Source of the DNA: Climacium dendroides
Taxonomy: Eukaryota; Streptophyta; Bryopsida; Hypnales; Climaciaceae
Assembly: GCA_950106755.1 (NCBI GenBank)
Contig: OX467083.1
Location: 26,655,029 to 26,719,028, forward strand
Direction: 5' to 3'
Length of the DNA stretch: 64,000 nt
Part shown: piece after piece, positions 36,252-49,380 of the stretch
Layout: every line of letters starts with the position of its first letter
Position numbering within the stretch: position 1 is the stretch's first letter
Made by a program: the position numbers and the translations under genes
The notes under the pieces: model-generated
The model's database searches: none
What the model was told of the DNA's origin: nothing
The model's input: only the letters and a program-made list of their open reading frames with translations

Positions 36252-37555
36252 TGTCACATCCCTATCTTTTTTGGGTGCTTGAAGTGCCTTAGCGAGCAAG
36301 AAGGACCTTTGCGGTGACTTCCCAACTTTGCAAGAGCCTAAGAAGGGAGAAATGAATGTCTTTTGAACAAACAGGGTGCAACAGCACCTTGATTTTTGAG
36401 AGGTATGATAGTGTATCATACATTCTTGAGAGGACCTTGAGAATGCGCATTCAAACATCTAAAGAATGTGTGATTTGGACTTTGGAGCTAAAAGTTATGG
36501 TTGTTCAAAGTTGGTGGTGTCTCGGTGACACCGAGACACTTAAGGGCTAGGAGTGAGAGGTTTCCAATGAATACTTTATGGAAATATCTCATATAGCATA
36601 TCATTGGAAATCTAAGAATACAAGAAAGTTAGAATGACAAGAATTACGAGGTTCTAAGCTATGAGTCAAAAGTTCTGGCCAAAAGAAGGGTTGTGGTGAA
36701 GGCGTGACGCCTCCCCCAATGAATCTAAATCTTTGAGGGCCATAACTTTGCAAGAACTTGTCCAAATGGGATGATTGATCAGTCCATTGGCATCTACTTG
36801 TCACATGGATATTCAAAATGGGTTTGCATGTAGGATTTAGAGCTAGGATTGCAAAGTTACGCCGTTTGAAAGTTCAAAAGCCCAAACGGTGGTGTAATGT
36901 TGCAATTTCAATTGGAATTGGTTAGTTTTCTACAACTCAAGTGTGTTTGGAGTTCTCCTTTGACCTAGGATGGAGGGTCTGCCCAATACTATAGAGAGTA
37001 CTATAAGAGGGGTTGGTCTCCTTCTTCACTCCCTCTTGGAGCGTTGGTGAGTCCTAGTGATTCAAAGTGGGTGATGTAAGTTCACTACCGGGTCAAGGTA
37101 CCATGGGACACTAGTGTGAGTGTTCCATGGCATCGGTTGGATGGAGTCCTACTCCTTGCTAGGCCAATTCCCATGTGTCCCGAGGTATGAGTCATGATTA
37201 GTAACAAAAGGCAAGTAACAAATATTCATGGGCTAGAATGGAGTTGGGGTGACATTCAAGGGTGGTTGGTACTAGTAGGGAGTAGTGCCTCCACCTAGTG
37301 TTTGGACATCAATAGAAGTTCTGCCCCATGTCACCAAGTGACATACTTGGTGTTATAAATGGTGTGTGTGTCTGAGACTGGGACTTGGTAACAAGAGTTG
37401 AAAAATGGGAACTAACACTATGGGCGCTTGCCATGTGTAGTGTTAATAAATTGAGATTCAAGTGACATTTGGTCCTTTAGAGATTGAGATTCAAGTGACA
37501 ATATATGGTACGACAATGTACTGTAACGATTTGTGATAATTGAGGGAGTGCTACA
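36252..37555 (+). mobile_element. Putative solo LTR of a retrotransposon
   Basis: It starts TGTCACATCCCT and ends AGGGAGTGCTACA, giving TG...CA borders with imperfect inverted ends. Its composition is higher in GC than the flanks. A TATA-like ACTATAAGAGG near 37001 is followed by a CT-rich start-like region (CTCCTTCTTCACTCCCTC), as in LTR promoters. The expected 5-bp target duplication is not visible (CATTA left, ATATC right), so the borders or the interpretation may be wrong. A perfect 11-bp inverted repeat (GTGTCTCGGTG) lies at 36517-36539. Confidence 0.4.
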
Positions 37556-38659
37556 ATATCAATTTGCCCTAAAATTTCCGGGTGCCCATCTCTCTTCGCC
37601 ACTGTAAAGAATTACGTAGTACTATTTCCGAGGTAATTCCTTTCAAAAGGGCAAAATTGAAGATAGCCATGTCTCTGACCTCATGCTGTGAAAACTTGAG
37701 CAACACAGATGATCATGTTTCATACAAGATCATTTTTATGCACTCGTGTACCCAAACCCCTTCATTTTTATGCAACTGTGATCGTTGGAACACTTCCGGG
37801 AGAAGTGAAGAAATTGATTTTACAAGGTCTATAATACTGATGAATACGTCCTACGTCAGTCACGAAGTGCTAAAATGATGTCATTCTGTCGTTGTCAAGA
37901 GCTTTCACATTCCGACGGGCACTGAAAAGGTTCTCATGAAACTTTCAGTGCAGAATTTCAGGCGTGCTCAACTGTGTCCACAAAGTGATCACAATTGCAA
38001 GCTCCGGAGTTGAACACAGACGCCGGAAATTGGAAGGGAAAAAATACATGAAGGACGCTGCACTCACTGATCTCCAGCGTGCACTCTGTGAGAAGCCTCG
38101 GCGTCGACCGGTTTGAAAATGACCGTGCAAGTCTACGACTTCAAATCCTTGGTCAAACTTCATAATCTTGCAATCCATGGTGCATTTTCGATTCTGAATT
38201 CCTGGGTACCTGCCATTCGTGTCTTCTCTTCCAGATTTAACGGCTTCATCGAGGCGCAGCGTGGAAAATTCTCCATTGTACCGCATTTCCTACTACCGAT
38301 TTTCATGAGCTGTTCTGTCTCCGTGAAAGAATGCATAAGCTTAAGGGTTAAAACACATACCCAACCCAAATCAAGTGACAACGTCAATGCCAAAAAATCA
38401 TAATCTAGACCCGACTGGTAGCAAAAAAAATGTGATACCCGCATAGAACATGGCATTATGTACTACGGCATGGAAAAGAGGATTGCCAGCTACCCTAACT
38501 CTCATATAACACTTCCAAAAAGTAAATGATCAAATTCAGTACTTCGATTCAGATGGCAAAAAAGTGCCCCAAATTCACAATATTATCAACAGTACCAAGA
38601 ACAGTTTCATAGATCTTCACATAAAACGACTTCCTATTTACTTAAGAAGAGAACACTGA
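37556..38659. other. Intergenic region downstream of RPN11
   Basis: Frames at 37582-37878 and 37945-38456 (both strands) overlap and have no known motif. The word TTAAGGGTTAA at 38341 resembles a TTAA-element end without a partner. The stretch next to 38660 is the 3' flank of RPN11. Confidence 0.4.
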
Positions 38660-41127
<2,468 letters not shown>

Positions 41128-41382
41128 GGTCTGTGACTACGCACAACGATGTAGCGTTGATCAAAGCCCCGAGTCGAACGAGCAACGACGCAAATGGGAA
41201 ACCCCAAACGCGATCCAAGCAATCGGGAGGTTTGAGAAGATGAAACACGAAGACACACCCTTCACCTCAACGAAGCAGATTTTGAGGTAGAACTGGCGTG
41301 GAGAAAGAGGCAACAGCGTTCATCCAAGTGCAACAGCGTTCATCCGTTTGGATGCAAATCATCCCAATGAAAGCTGGGCACT
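41128..41382. promoter_or_regulatory. RPN11 5' flank with a 20-bp direct repeat
   Basis: It should carry the RPN11 5' UTR and core promoter. The word CAACAGCGTTCATCC occurs twice 20 bp apart at about 41312-41345. No TATA box is obvious. Confidence 0.4.
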
Positions 41383-41610
41383 AACTCTTAAACAACGCGG
41401 CAGACGTTTTCTGACTGATGAATGACAAAGAATCTCTTCATGTAGGACAGGCGTGCAACTATTCATCCTTCAAATTTTGTGAGAAAAAGGGGACGTCTTC
41501 TATAGTAGTTTATCTTGCAATGAGTGTTTTTTTATTTTTTAAGGCTAACAATTCACACAGTATCCAAACAAATGATTTGCATGGTGACCGGCTCATCATT
41601 TGAGGGTTAA
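41383..41610 (+). mobile_element. TTAA MITE family A, copy with worn left end
   Basis: It shares, in order, GATGAATGACAAAGAATCTC, GTAGGACAG, CAACTATTCATCC, ATAGTAGTTT and GGTGACCGGC with the copy at 54384-54613 (reverse complement). The right end is TTTGAGGGTTAA. The left end is degenerate (CTTAAACAACGC), so its limit is approximate. It lies about 250 bp upstream of the RPN11 start codon. Confidence 0.65.
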
Positions 41611-41834
41611 GGTAGAATTATTCATTGTCATTATCCTTCCAATTGCAAGGCTCAAGTCGACTTCCATGTGCAATAGGGGAAGTTCACCTATGATTGGTGG
41701 AATTGAGACTCTAGAAAAATTGGATTCCCATTCCACCAATTGTCAGTGCATTTCACCACCCCAACTCTATATAGAAGCCAATTCTTACAAGGGATTTGTT
41801 TTGCATTCCAAGTCATACAAAAGGCTAATAATTA

Positions 41835-42049
41835 TTAACCCATAAACAACAATGCATCCATTTTCTAGTCAATGAATGACAAAGAATCTGTAGGACAAGA
41901 GTGCAACTATTTATCCTTGGAATTTTGCATGAAAAGGGGGGGCTTATATAGTAGTTTGGCTTCCAAGGAGTGCTTTTTTTAAAACCAACTATTCACACAA
42001 TGCCAAAAGGGGTGATTTCTATAGTCACAAGCCCATCCTTTAAAGTCAA
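41835..42049 (+). mobile_element. TTAA MITE family A, second copy upstream of RPN11
   Basis: The left end TTAACCCATAAACAAC is well kept. The interior shares CAATGAATGACAAAGAATCT, GTAGGACA, GTGCAACTATTTATCC, GGTGATTTC and GTCACAAGCCC with the other copies. The right end is worn (CCTTTAAAGTCAA). It is in the same orientation as the copy 225 bp to its left. Confidence 0.65.
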
Positions 42050-44003
42050 CAATGTAATAAAAGTGTTTGAAGGATTTGTAACATACTAAAATGGTTTTAC
42101 TTGCATAGAGAGGAAGGTCCAACCACAAATTCATAATGGATGAAAATCTTACTACCATCACTTCAATACAAATGAAACAAATTATAGTTTATGTAATTCT
42201 TTCCTATTTAATAATGGATTTGCTTTAATGAATAATTATTAAGAACAAAAATTAGTATTCTATAGTTAATTAGGGTTGGCCTAGCTTAAAGGCTAAGTGG
42301 AAAAAAAATTTAGTTGTTATAGAGAGGTATATGTCCATTGAACAGATCGGAGGTTGATTCCAATCAACCTTTAAATTAAATTTAGATTGGATGTCATGGC
42401 ATGAATTTCAATTGGACATTGTAATCGTCATGCAGTATTATTGTTGTTCTAAGTTTTTAAATAATTAACATTTTTGTGAAAGCTTTCATTTAAATTTGCA
42501 ATCTATCACATTTAGGTGGTTGTTTATAATTATAATTAAATCCCCTATGTTAAACAAAACCTCACATTGCCTTCAACAATTGATGAATGTTTTTAAATTG
42601 AGTGATAATGAACATCACTTTTCTTTGATATTTTTTCTAAAGTTTTTACTGTATGACTTGTTGTCACTTGTTTTCCCAAAATCTCACTCCTTGGCGTTAG
42701 TATTACAAATTCATTTAATACATCTCAACATTATGAAATGCTTTATAGATTTTGGTTGAATCATGAAAACATTTTATAACCTTTACTAGTAAAAAAGATT
42801 TATAGGGTTTCTTCATTATTGAACATCAATTCTTCCTTTAAAAGTTTTGTTACACTATTTTTTGTTGCAATGTTTCTCTATTGATGACCTAAAAGCACCA
42901 TGTACATCATTTGCAACTATTTTGGTAAAATTTGTATCAATTAGTGCATGTATAGCATTTTGTGAATCACTACTACTATAATGATTTACTCTCAATAAAC
43001 AAAAAGTTTATAGTAGAGGTTCTATGATTGTTTGCAACAATTATTCTATGATATTAGTTGACGTATTGCACATTGGAGCAATTTAATGTGCTCTTGTCTA
43101 TAAAAACTTCAAGAAACTTTAGAAGAAAGTTTTTAGTAATTAATCATGTTGCAAGAATTTTCTACAATTGGTGGCATCCTCAAAGATTGTACGTGAATTT
43201 ATTTGGTGAATCAAGAAAACATCGATTATTACTTGAAGTCTTAATAGACTTATTGGAGATGGATTGGAGCTTGGAGGGCTTAGAAATACATATTAAAGGT
43301 ATGAAAGGAATTTGCGCCATAATAGCTTGGTTTTTGAACCCATTTAAAATAAGATCACCAAAAAAGCTAATAATATATTTGGGTTGGTTTTTGATAGAGT
43401 GTAATCAAGTGCACCACCTATCGATCTTATTAAAATTGTTGCTATGAAGGGCCACTTATAACAGGTAATCAGTCATCCCTTAGGTGATTAATCATCCCTC
43501 AATCTACTTCATGATATTGTCCATCTCTTGGATACTTATATGAATGCATCTTATTAGTGGTTTCCAAACTTTCTCATGCATGGTCATTAATTATCCCTAA
43601 TATCATAGTAATTTGTTCAATTGATATAAGAAAGATCAATTGATAGCATAGCAATCTTTTAAACATAGTCATTGCTTTACAAATGACATCTTTCACAAGA
43701 TCTCATGAGAATTGGGTTTTAAACCTAATAGACAAAGTATTCATGGTTAAAATGACCAATGCAATTGATTGCATTATCAAAAGATAATTCAAATAAGTAT
43801 ATATTTTAAATTAATTGAAATATTGTTGAATCAAATAAATATTTTAGGCCCAATATTGGCCTCTTAGTGCTTCCACTAAAGTTGTAGTTTTAGTTATCTT
43901 ATGTAAAAACTAATATTTAAGTTGAAGATTTTTGTTGTGTTTTGTAAATCTTTTCAAGGAAGAGGTTGGATGGGCCAATTTTCAAAAGGAGGTACTTCAA
44001 GGA
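42050..44003. other. AT-rich region upstream of the ZIP transporter
   Basis: It holds a possible SINE head at about 42285-42385 and a 129-codon frame at 43058-43447 that matches no family I know. The ZIP promoter, and possibly a signal-peptide exon, would lie near its right end. Confidence 0.4.
42285..42385 (+). repeat. Possible tRNA-derived SINE head
   Basis: TAGCTTAAAGGC resembles a pol III box A, and GGAGGTTGATTCC about 50 bp on resembles box B (GGTTCGATTCC with one base lost). No poly-A tail or target duplication was recognised. This is a weak call based on motif spacing alone. Confidence 0.3.
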
Positions 44004-46061
44004 ATGGGAGATTGTACTAGTGTTGGTAATCTTAAATGCCGAGACAAGACACTTGCTTTACACCTCAAGGGTGGTGCTATTGCACTCATTATGGGATGTA
44101 GTGCACTTGGTGTAGCATTGCCATTGGTTGGTCGTCGCATGCAATGGTTCAAAACCAATGGCAATGGCTTCTCTATTGCAAAAGCCTTCGCAGCTGGAGT
44201 CATTCTTGCCACTGGCTTTGTACATATGCTACCGAGTGCAATGGAATCATTAAGTAGTGAATGCTTGCCACGCTTCCCTTGGCATGAATTTCCCTTCACT
44301 GGGTTCATAGCTATGTTGGCATCATTAGTGACTTTGGTGATTGATTTTGTAGCAACTGAATTTTATGAACTACAACATGAACATAGTGATTCAAAGGTTT
44401 TAGAAGAAGGATCAAACTCTGAACTTACTACTGATGTGCCTGCTCATGCCCGTAAGTTTATGAACAACTCACTAGCATATTTACAATTTATCACATCTTA
44501 AATGTTACTAACTATGTCAAGTTAGTTGATGATATCCTCATGAAGTTTTATTAATTTTTTTATTTCAGAGATGTTGTACAAATCTTTCACTGCATGCGGG
44601 CGTGGTATTTACTCTGCAAAGCACTCCCCTTGTCGGCTTTTTAGTAGGACTTGCTCAAACTTTGCTTCTGGTGAGTTATTAAAAAATTTCATTGAACAAC
44701 TTGAAAGTTATCAATTCCTCAAGGCAAAAAGATTCATAGATTTAAAATGACCATTTTGGCTAATAACATTACCAAAATATATTCACATGAGTCAAATTTT
44801 ATATCACTAGAATTAGTGAAGAACATTGCATGTGTTAGTCAAGAATGATAAACTGCACCTTAATTTTTGATTGTATCTTGATTTTTTTAAGTACTCAACA
44901 CAAAATCTTCTAAAATGATTTACTTCAATGGAATAAAAGTTTAGTATTGGTTTCTATGTCATTGGTCTATTTATTTTCATAAATGTATTTTTATCATGTT
45001 GATGGTATAGAGAAAGACACATTCAATGAGATTGTTATTGCGGAGCAAGCTTTGGTACCCACATTGGAGAAGGCAAAGGAAATGTTGTCAGAAGGAGATA
45101 AAAAGGTGCACATAATAGGCATGCATGCACATGTTGAGACACACCACCATAGCCATCCTGAAGGCTCGTGCAATGAAACAACCCGTGATCAAGTTCTTGA
45201 TGAGATTGGAGTTTCTACCAATGAAATTTTAGAGCATGTCAGACATGTGGTTGTTGCTCAAGTAAGCCTTATATGTAGTCTTTCCTTGCCATATACTTGT
45301 AAATTATTCCATATCATCTTGAAATTCTTAGAGTGTATGTTGTATATAAGCTCTAATGGAGTTATTATATTTTTTTATGTTGATAGCCTTTTAGAATGCT
45401 TAATAGAAACTTCTTGGCCTCACTTCATGTGCTATAAAATGTCTAGGTGCTTGAGTTGGGCATTGTTGCACACTCAGTAATAATTGGAATTACACTTGGA
45501 GTATCAAAGAGTCCTTGCACCATTAGACCTCTTCTTGTAGCTTTGAGCTTTCATCAATTCTTTGAAGGATTTGCACTTGGTGGATGCATTGCTCAGGTAG
45601 GAATTCATATTTCCTTTACGAAATAATTTTTAAGCTAATTTAATCATTTAGTAGATTATATATGTAACAAATTCTCAAGATTTTACTTTCATACAATATA
45701 TACTACATGATATGTAAAGTAGTTGGAAAAGAATAATCTTAGAATGCTTATACAGGCAGGATTTAGCTACAGCTTAGCAATGATTATGGCGAGTTGTTTT
45801 GCAATTACCACCCCAACTGGTATTGGAATTGGGATTGGCATCTCTTCTAGTTATTATGAGAAAAGCTCAAGATCACTCATTATAGAAGGTGTATTTGATT
45901 CCATCTCAGCAGGAATTCTAATATATATGTCATTGGTGGACCTTATTGCAGCGGATTTTCTTAGCAAACGCATGCGATGCAATCGAAAGCTACAATTATT
46001 TTCCTATGCATTTTTGATTTTAGGATGTTTTGCAATGTCTGCTCTTGCAATTTGGACTTGA
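44004..46061 (+). CDS. ZIP-family metal (Zn/Fe) transporter
   Basis: Plasma-membrane or endomembrane transporter of the ZIP family, bringing Zn, Fe or related divalent metals into the cytosol. Five exons: 44004-44451, 44569-44670, 45011-45261, 45447-45596, 45756-46061, in phase, giving 418 aa. Marks in order: [17 protein letters not shown] (TM1), [20 protein letters not shown] (TM2), [20 protein letters not shown] (TM3), and a variable loop with a His cluster at 217-232. Then come [10 protein letters not shown] (TM4, metal-site His276), HQFFEG (TM5, His303/Glu307), [11 protein letters not shown], and the TM7-8 end. Exon 2 (34 codons, low conservation) is phase-symmetric and could be skipped without a frame change. 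The first ATG lacks the usual signal peptide. An acceptor-like TTTTCAAG at about 43950-43959 suggests a missing upstream exon. Coding sequence is AT-rich compared with the ABC1K and DC1 genes. Confidence 0.88.
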
Positions 46062-49000
46062 CATATTGAGCTTCCTAATTAACAATTTTGTAGAGTTAGC
46101 AAAAGAGTTGTTGAGTTAGTCTAGTAAACAAAGGTATGTATTTTATCTTGTATAGTTAGATGCTTGGTTAGATGTAGGTTATGAATTCTAAATAATATAT
46201 AAATATTTTTTCCCACTAAAGCTTCTATTAGGCATAATGATTGTAGATAATTTTGGTCGAGAAGATATACCTAGAAAGACAATCCAATCTTCTATAAAAA
46301 AAAGTATGAAAAAAGGATTTTTTGCCCAAAAATATTTATCAAAGTCAAATAGTGACCAAAAAATGGTTGCTTGAGTGCTTAGGAGTTAAGTAGAAGTAGA
46401 TACGAGATGGAAAGGAAAATTAAATCATGAATAGTTCTCAAATAAAATTGGAACATATCAATCCTAATGGTAAGATTGTTGTAGTAAGTAATCTATAGAT
46501 GATAAATTTTTTTGTTTTGAAAAAATGTGTACATTAAGCTTAGAAACAATTCAAATTTCATATTCATACCCACAAAGCAAGACTCTTCACAATGAATCAA
46601 AGTTTTTCTTTGCTTTTTTCATATAAAAATTGATTGATTGATTTTTTGATTTTTAAAAGTTTTTTGTATCACCTAGAGTTAAGTATTTTGAGCTTAGAAG
46701 GTCATGAACTTAATTCCCAAATAGAAATTGAAATAAAATTATATTCCCCCAAAGCAAGTACATCTTTTTACCTATAATAGAAAAAAATTATTGTAGAATT
46801 TGACACCATAGGAACCTATTTGAGATTCTTAAATATTCATTTCAAGACTTTAAACCTTTAGGGATTAAATCATACTCAAATTCCAATATAATACTTTTAT
46901 TACATGAAATTATGTATTATCTATCAATGTCTAAAATCTCTATTAGTTGTACTGTAATAAAACTAATATTGTTATTATCTTTTAATTTATAAGAAAAAAT
47001 ACTAATAAATATAATAATTCTTAGGAATCCAATTAGTTTGAAATTTATTTGAGAAGTAAAAGTAACTATAAAGAATATCAATTCTATGAATTTTTTCAAG
47101 TGATTGATTTTTCAACACCCAAAATCCTTTTAGTAGTGACCTTCATTCAAATGAGCGCTACATCTAAATTTAGACTTTTAAATTCATAGATAAAATTTTG
47201 ATGATTTCTATACTAAATAAATATTTTTTCTAGAGATTTTGGTAAAAAAAACAAATTATTGTGAATTTTTAAAGTGTAGTACATACATAAATTTATATTA
47301 ATTAGAATACATAATAGAATAATTTGAGATTTTGAACAAAAATGATGGTTAGAATAGAAAAATAATATATTGCAATCTAAATTTGAAAAATCAATTCAAT
47401 GAAGAAAGTACAAATGAAATACATTCAATATTATTTTATTTGGATTCTATCACATTGATGTAACTCATTGAATTTTTTTTGAGATAGTAAGAGTGGAAAT
47501 ATAATTTAGTACATTTTAGTTTCTAAGTTCAAATCAAATTAAGAAATGGATATTTTAAATGTTATAATCAACTTTGTCCAAGGTACATCCACTTTGGAGA
47601 TGCAAGGACCTTTAAGATTAATAATTGACAAAGAAAGAATTAAAAAAGATTATAATAATGTAGAAATAGTTTGTTTAGGTTTTATTAAATTAAACTATTT
47701 TCATAGGTGCTAACAATTGATGATAAACCTTTTTCATATTATACTTAGATACTCCTAAACCTCTAGTCCAATTAAGGTTCAATACAAATAACTATACATT
47801 AGCAAATAAGTTATCATTTTAAATATTAAAATTTTAAATTGAATTGTTGAAAATTGAACTAAACTATACTTATAAATAATTAGAATTAGACTACATTAAT
47901 TATTAAAACTTTTGATTGAATCACATTTATGAATTTTTTTAATTATATATGAATTGAACTAAAATATTGCACTGACAATAAAATAATAAATAATAAAATA
48001 ATAAAATAATAATAATAAAATAATAATAAAATAATAATCAATTTTGGTCCATACTAAATTTAAATATATTAAAAGTTTGAAGACCAAAATCTTCTACTTA
48101 ATAAATTCAAAATAAGAGATATGAAATACTTGTCCAATTACACGTATACATAACATTCTTAATCAATTATAAGAGGTCTTTGTTTTGAAGTGATCTCAAA
48201 GAGGATGGGTTAAGGAGGACTATATTATGTGGGTGATATGAGCAACAATTCTTAAGATGTCTACGTAGTTCTTTTGTAAAGCATTCTGTTAGAATGCTAT
48301 GTATGAACTTGAAGCTATAGTTCCAAGTTGTCTTAGAATCGGAAATGGATTTTTTAAGGTTTTCCAAATTTAAATTGCCTTTGTTGAGTTTTACAATACT
48401 TTTCACTTCTATGTGACTAGACATAACTACATTTCAAAAATAACTTTGCCATATTGTCAAACTCAAAGCAACGAACAAGTTCAAGTTCAGTGTGAAATTT
48501 TTTTTTTTAGAAATAAAAAGAACTTATCTCTTTAGCTTTTCATAAGTTTCTTTGAAAATTTTGTTAGCCAACAATTCTTGATTAACCTTTTACAAACATC
48601 ATACACTTCTATATAGAATACCTTTTTTTTTGCTTTATTTATTTTTTCAAGGTTTCACTACTTCTAGGTGTATGAAAGGATATACAAAAACATGACATTA
48701 GAGAGTGTGATAATAAGGAGGTTGAATAGTCCATTTGGGTGGTGGAGAAGGACGCCACATCCGCAGCGAGCATTGTGACGTGGAGACTCCCCATTGCAGG
48801 AACCCGTCCACGTCACCCTAATAGTCCACGCCCCCATCGTCTTCCCCATCTCCGCTTCTTCGGCCCAACTCCCTGGCCCACGAGATTCCAGGCTCCGGTG
48901 CTGCAGCCGCACTGGTGCCTTGCTCCCGAGCGCACAACTGGAACAGTAGGAAGTCTACGAACGCCACTCAAATCTCCTGAAGCCACCGCGCTCATCAGTT

Positions 49001-49323
49001 ACGTTTCATGGCCTCTCACATAACTTAAAGTGCTTGGCCATCAATGGCCTCACACCCCTTATCCAATCACCCGGCGCCGCATTTGGCTCCCGATTTCGTT
49101 GATCCGCTTCCCTGTCGCTCGTTCGAAGATCAACTGCACTTTTTGTTGCCAACCAGATGGTGATCTCACCCGCTTTTAGAACACGTCAGTGACCGCCCAG
49201 TTTGTGTTTCGCTTTTTTTTTGAAAGCTGATAAAGTAGATTGACTGCAAAAATTTGTGTTCTCAACATTTGTTTGCAGACAAGAGGAAGGGAGTTTGGGG
49301 AGAGTTGTAGGGCGGTGGTCTGT

Positions 49324-49369
<46 letters not shown>

Positions 49370-49380
49370 TTGTGCATTGA
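46062..49380. other. AT-rich intergenic region, then ABC1K promoter and 5' UTR
   Basis: Up to about 48660 it is AT-rich with no gene. An AATAAT-type microsatellite spans about 47977-48038. From 48700 the composition turns GC-richer, fitting the promoter and leader of the kinase gene. Frames at 48664-49023 on both strands overlap and have no motif. A (TG)n tract lies just before the start codon. Confidence 0.45.
49327..49368. repeat. (TG)n microsatellite ending 12 bp before the ABC1K start codon
   Basis: About 21 TG units run almost uninterrupted up to GATTGTGCATTGA and then ATG at 49381. It is presumably transcribed as part of the 5' UTR. Length changes there could affect translation, which is inference. 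Confidence 0.85.

Noticed and set aside
43058..43447. 129-codon plus-strand frame
   Set aside because: AT-rich, no recognisable motif, no conserved splice context; too weak to call a gene.
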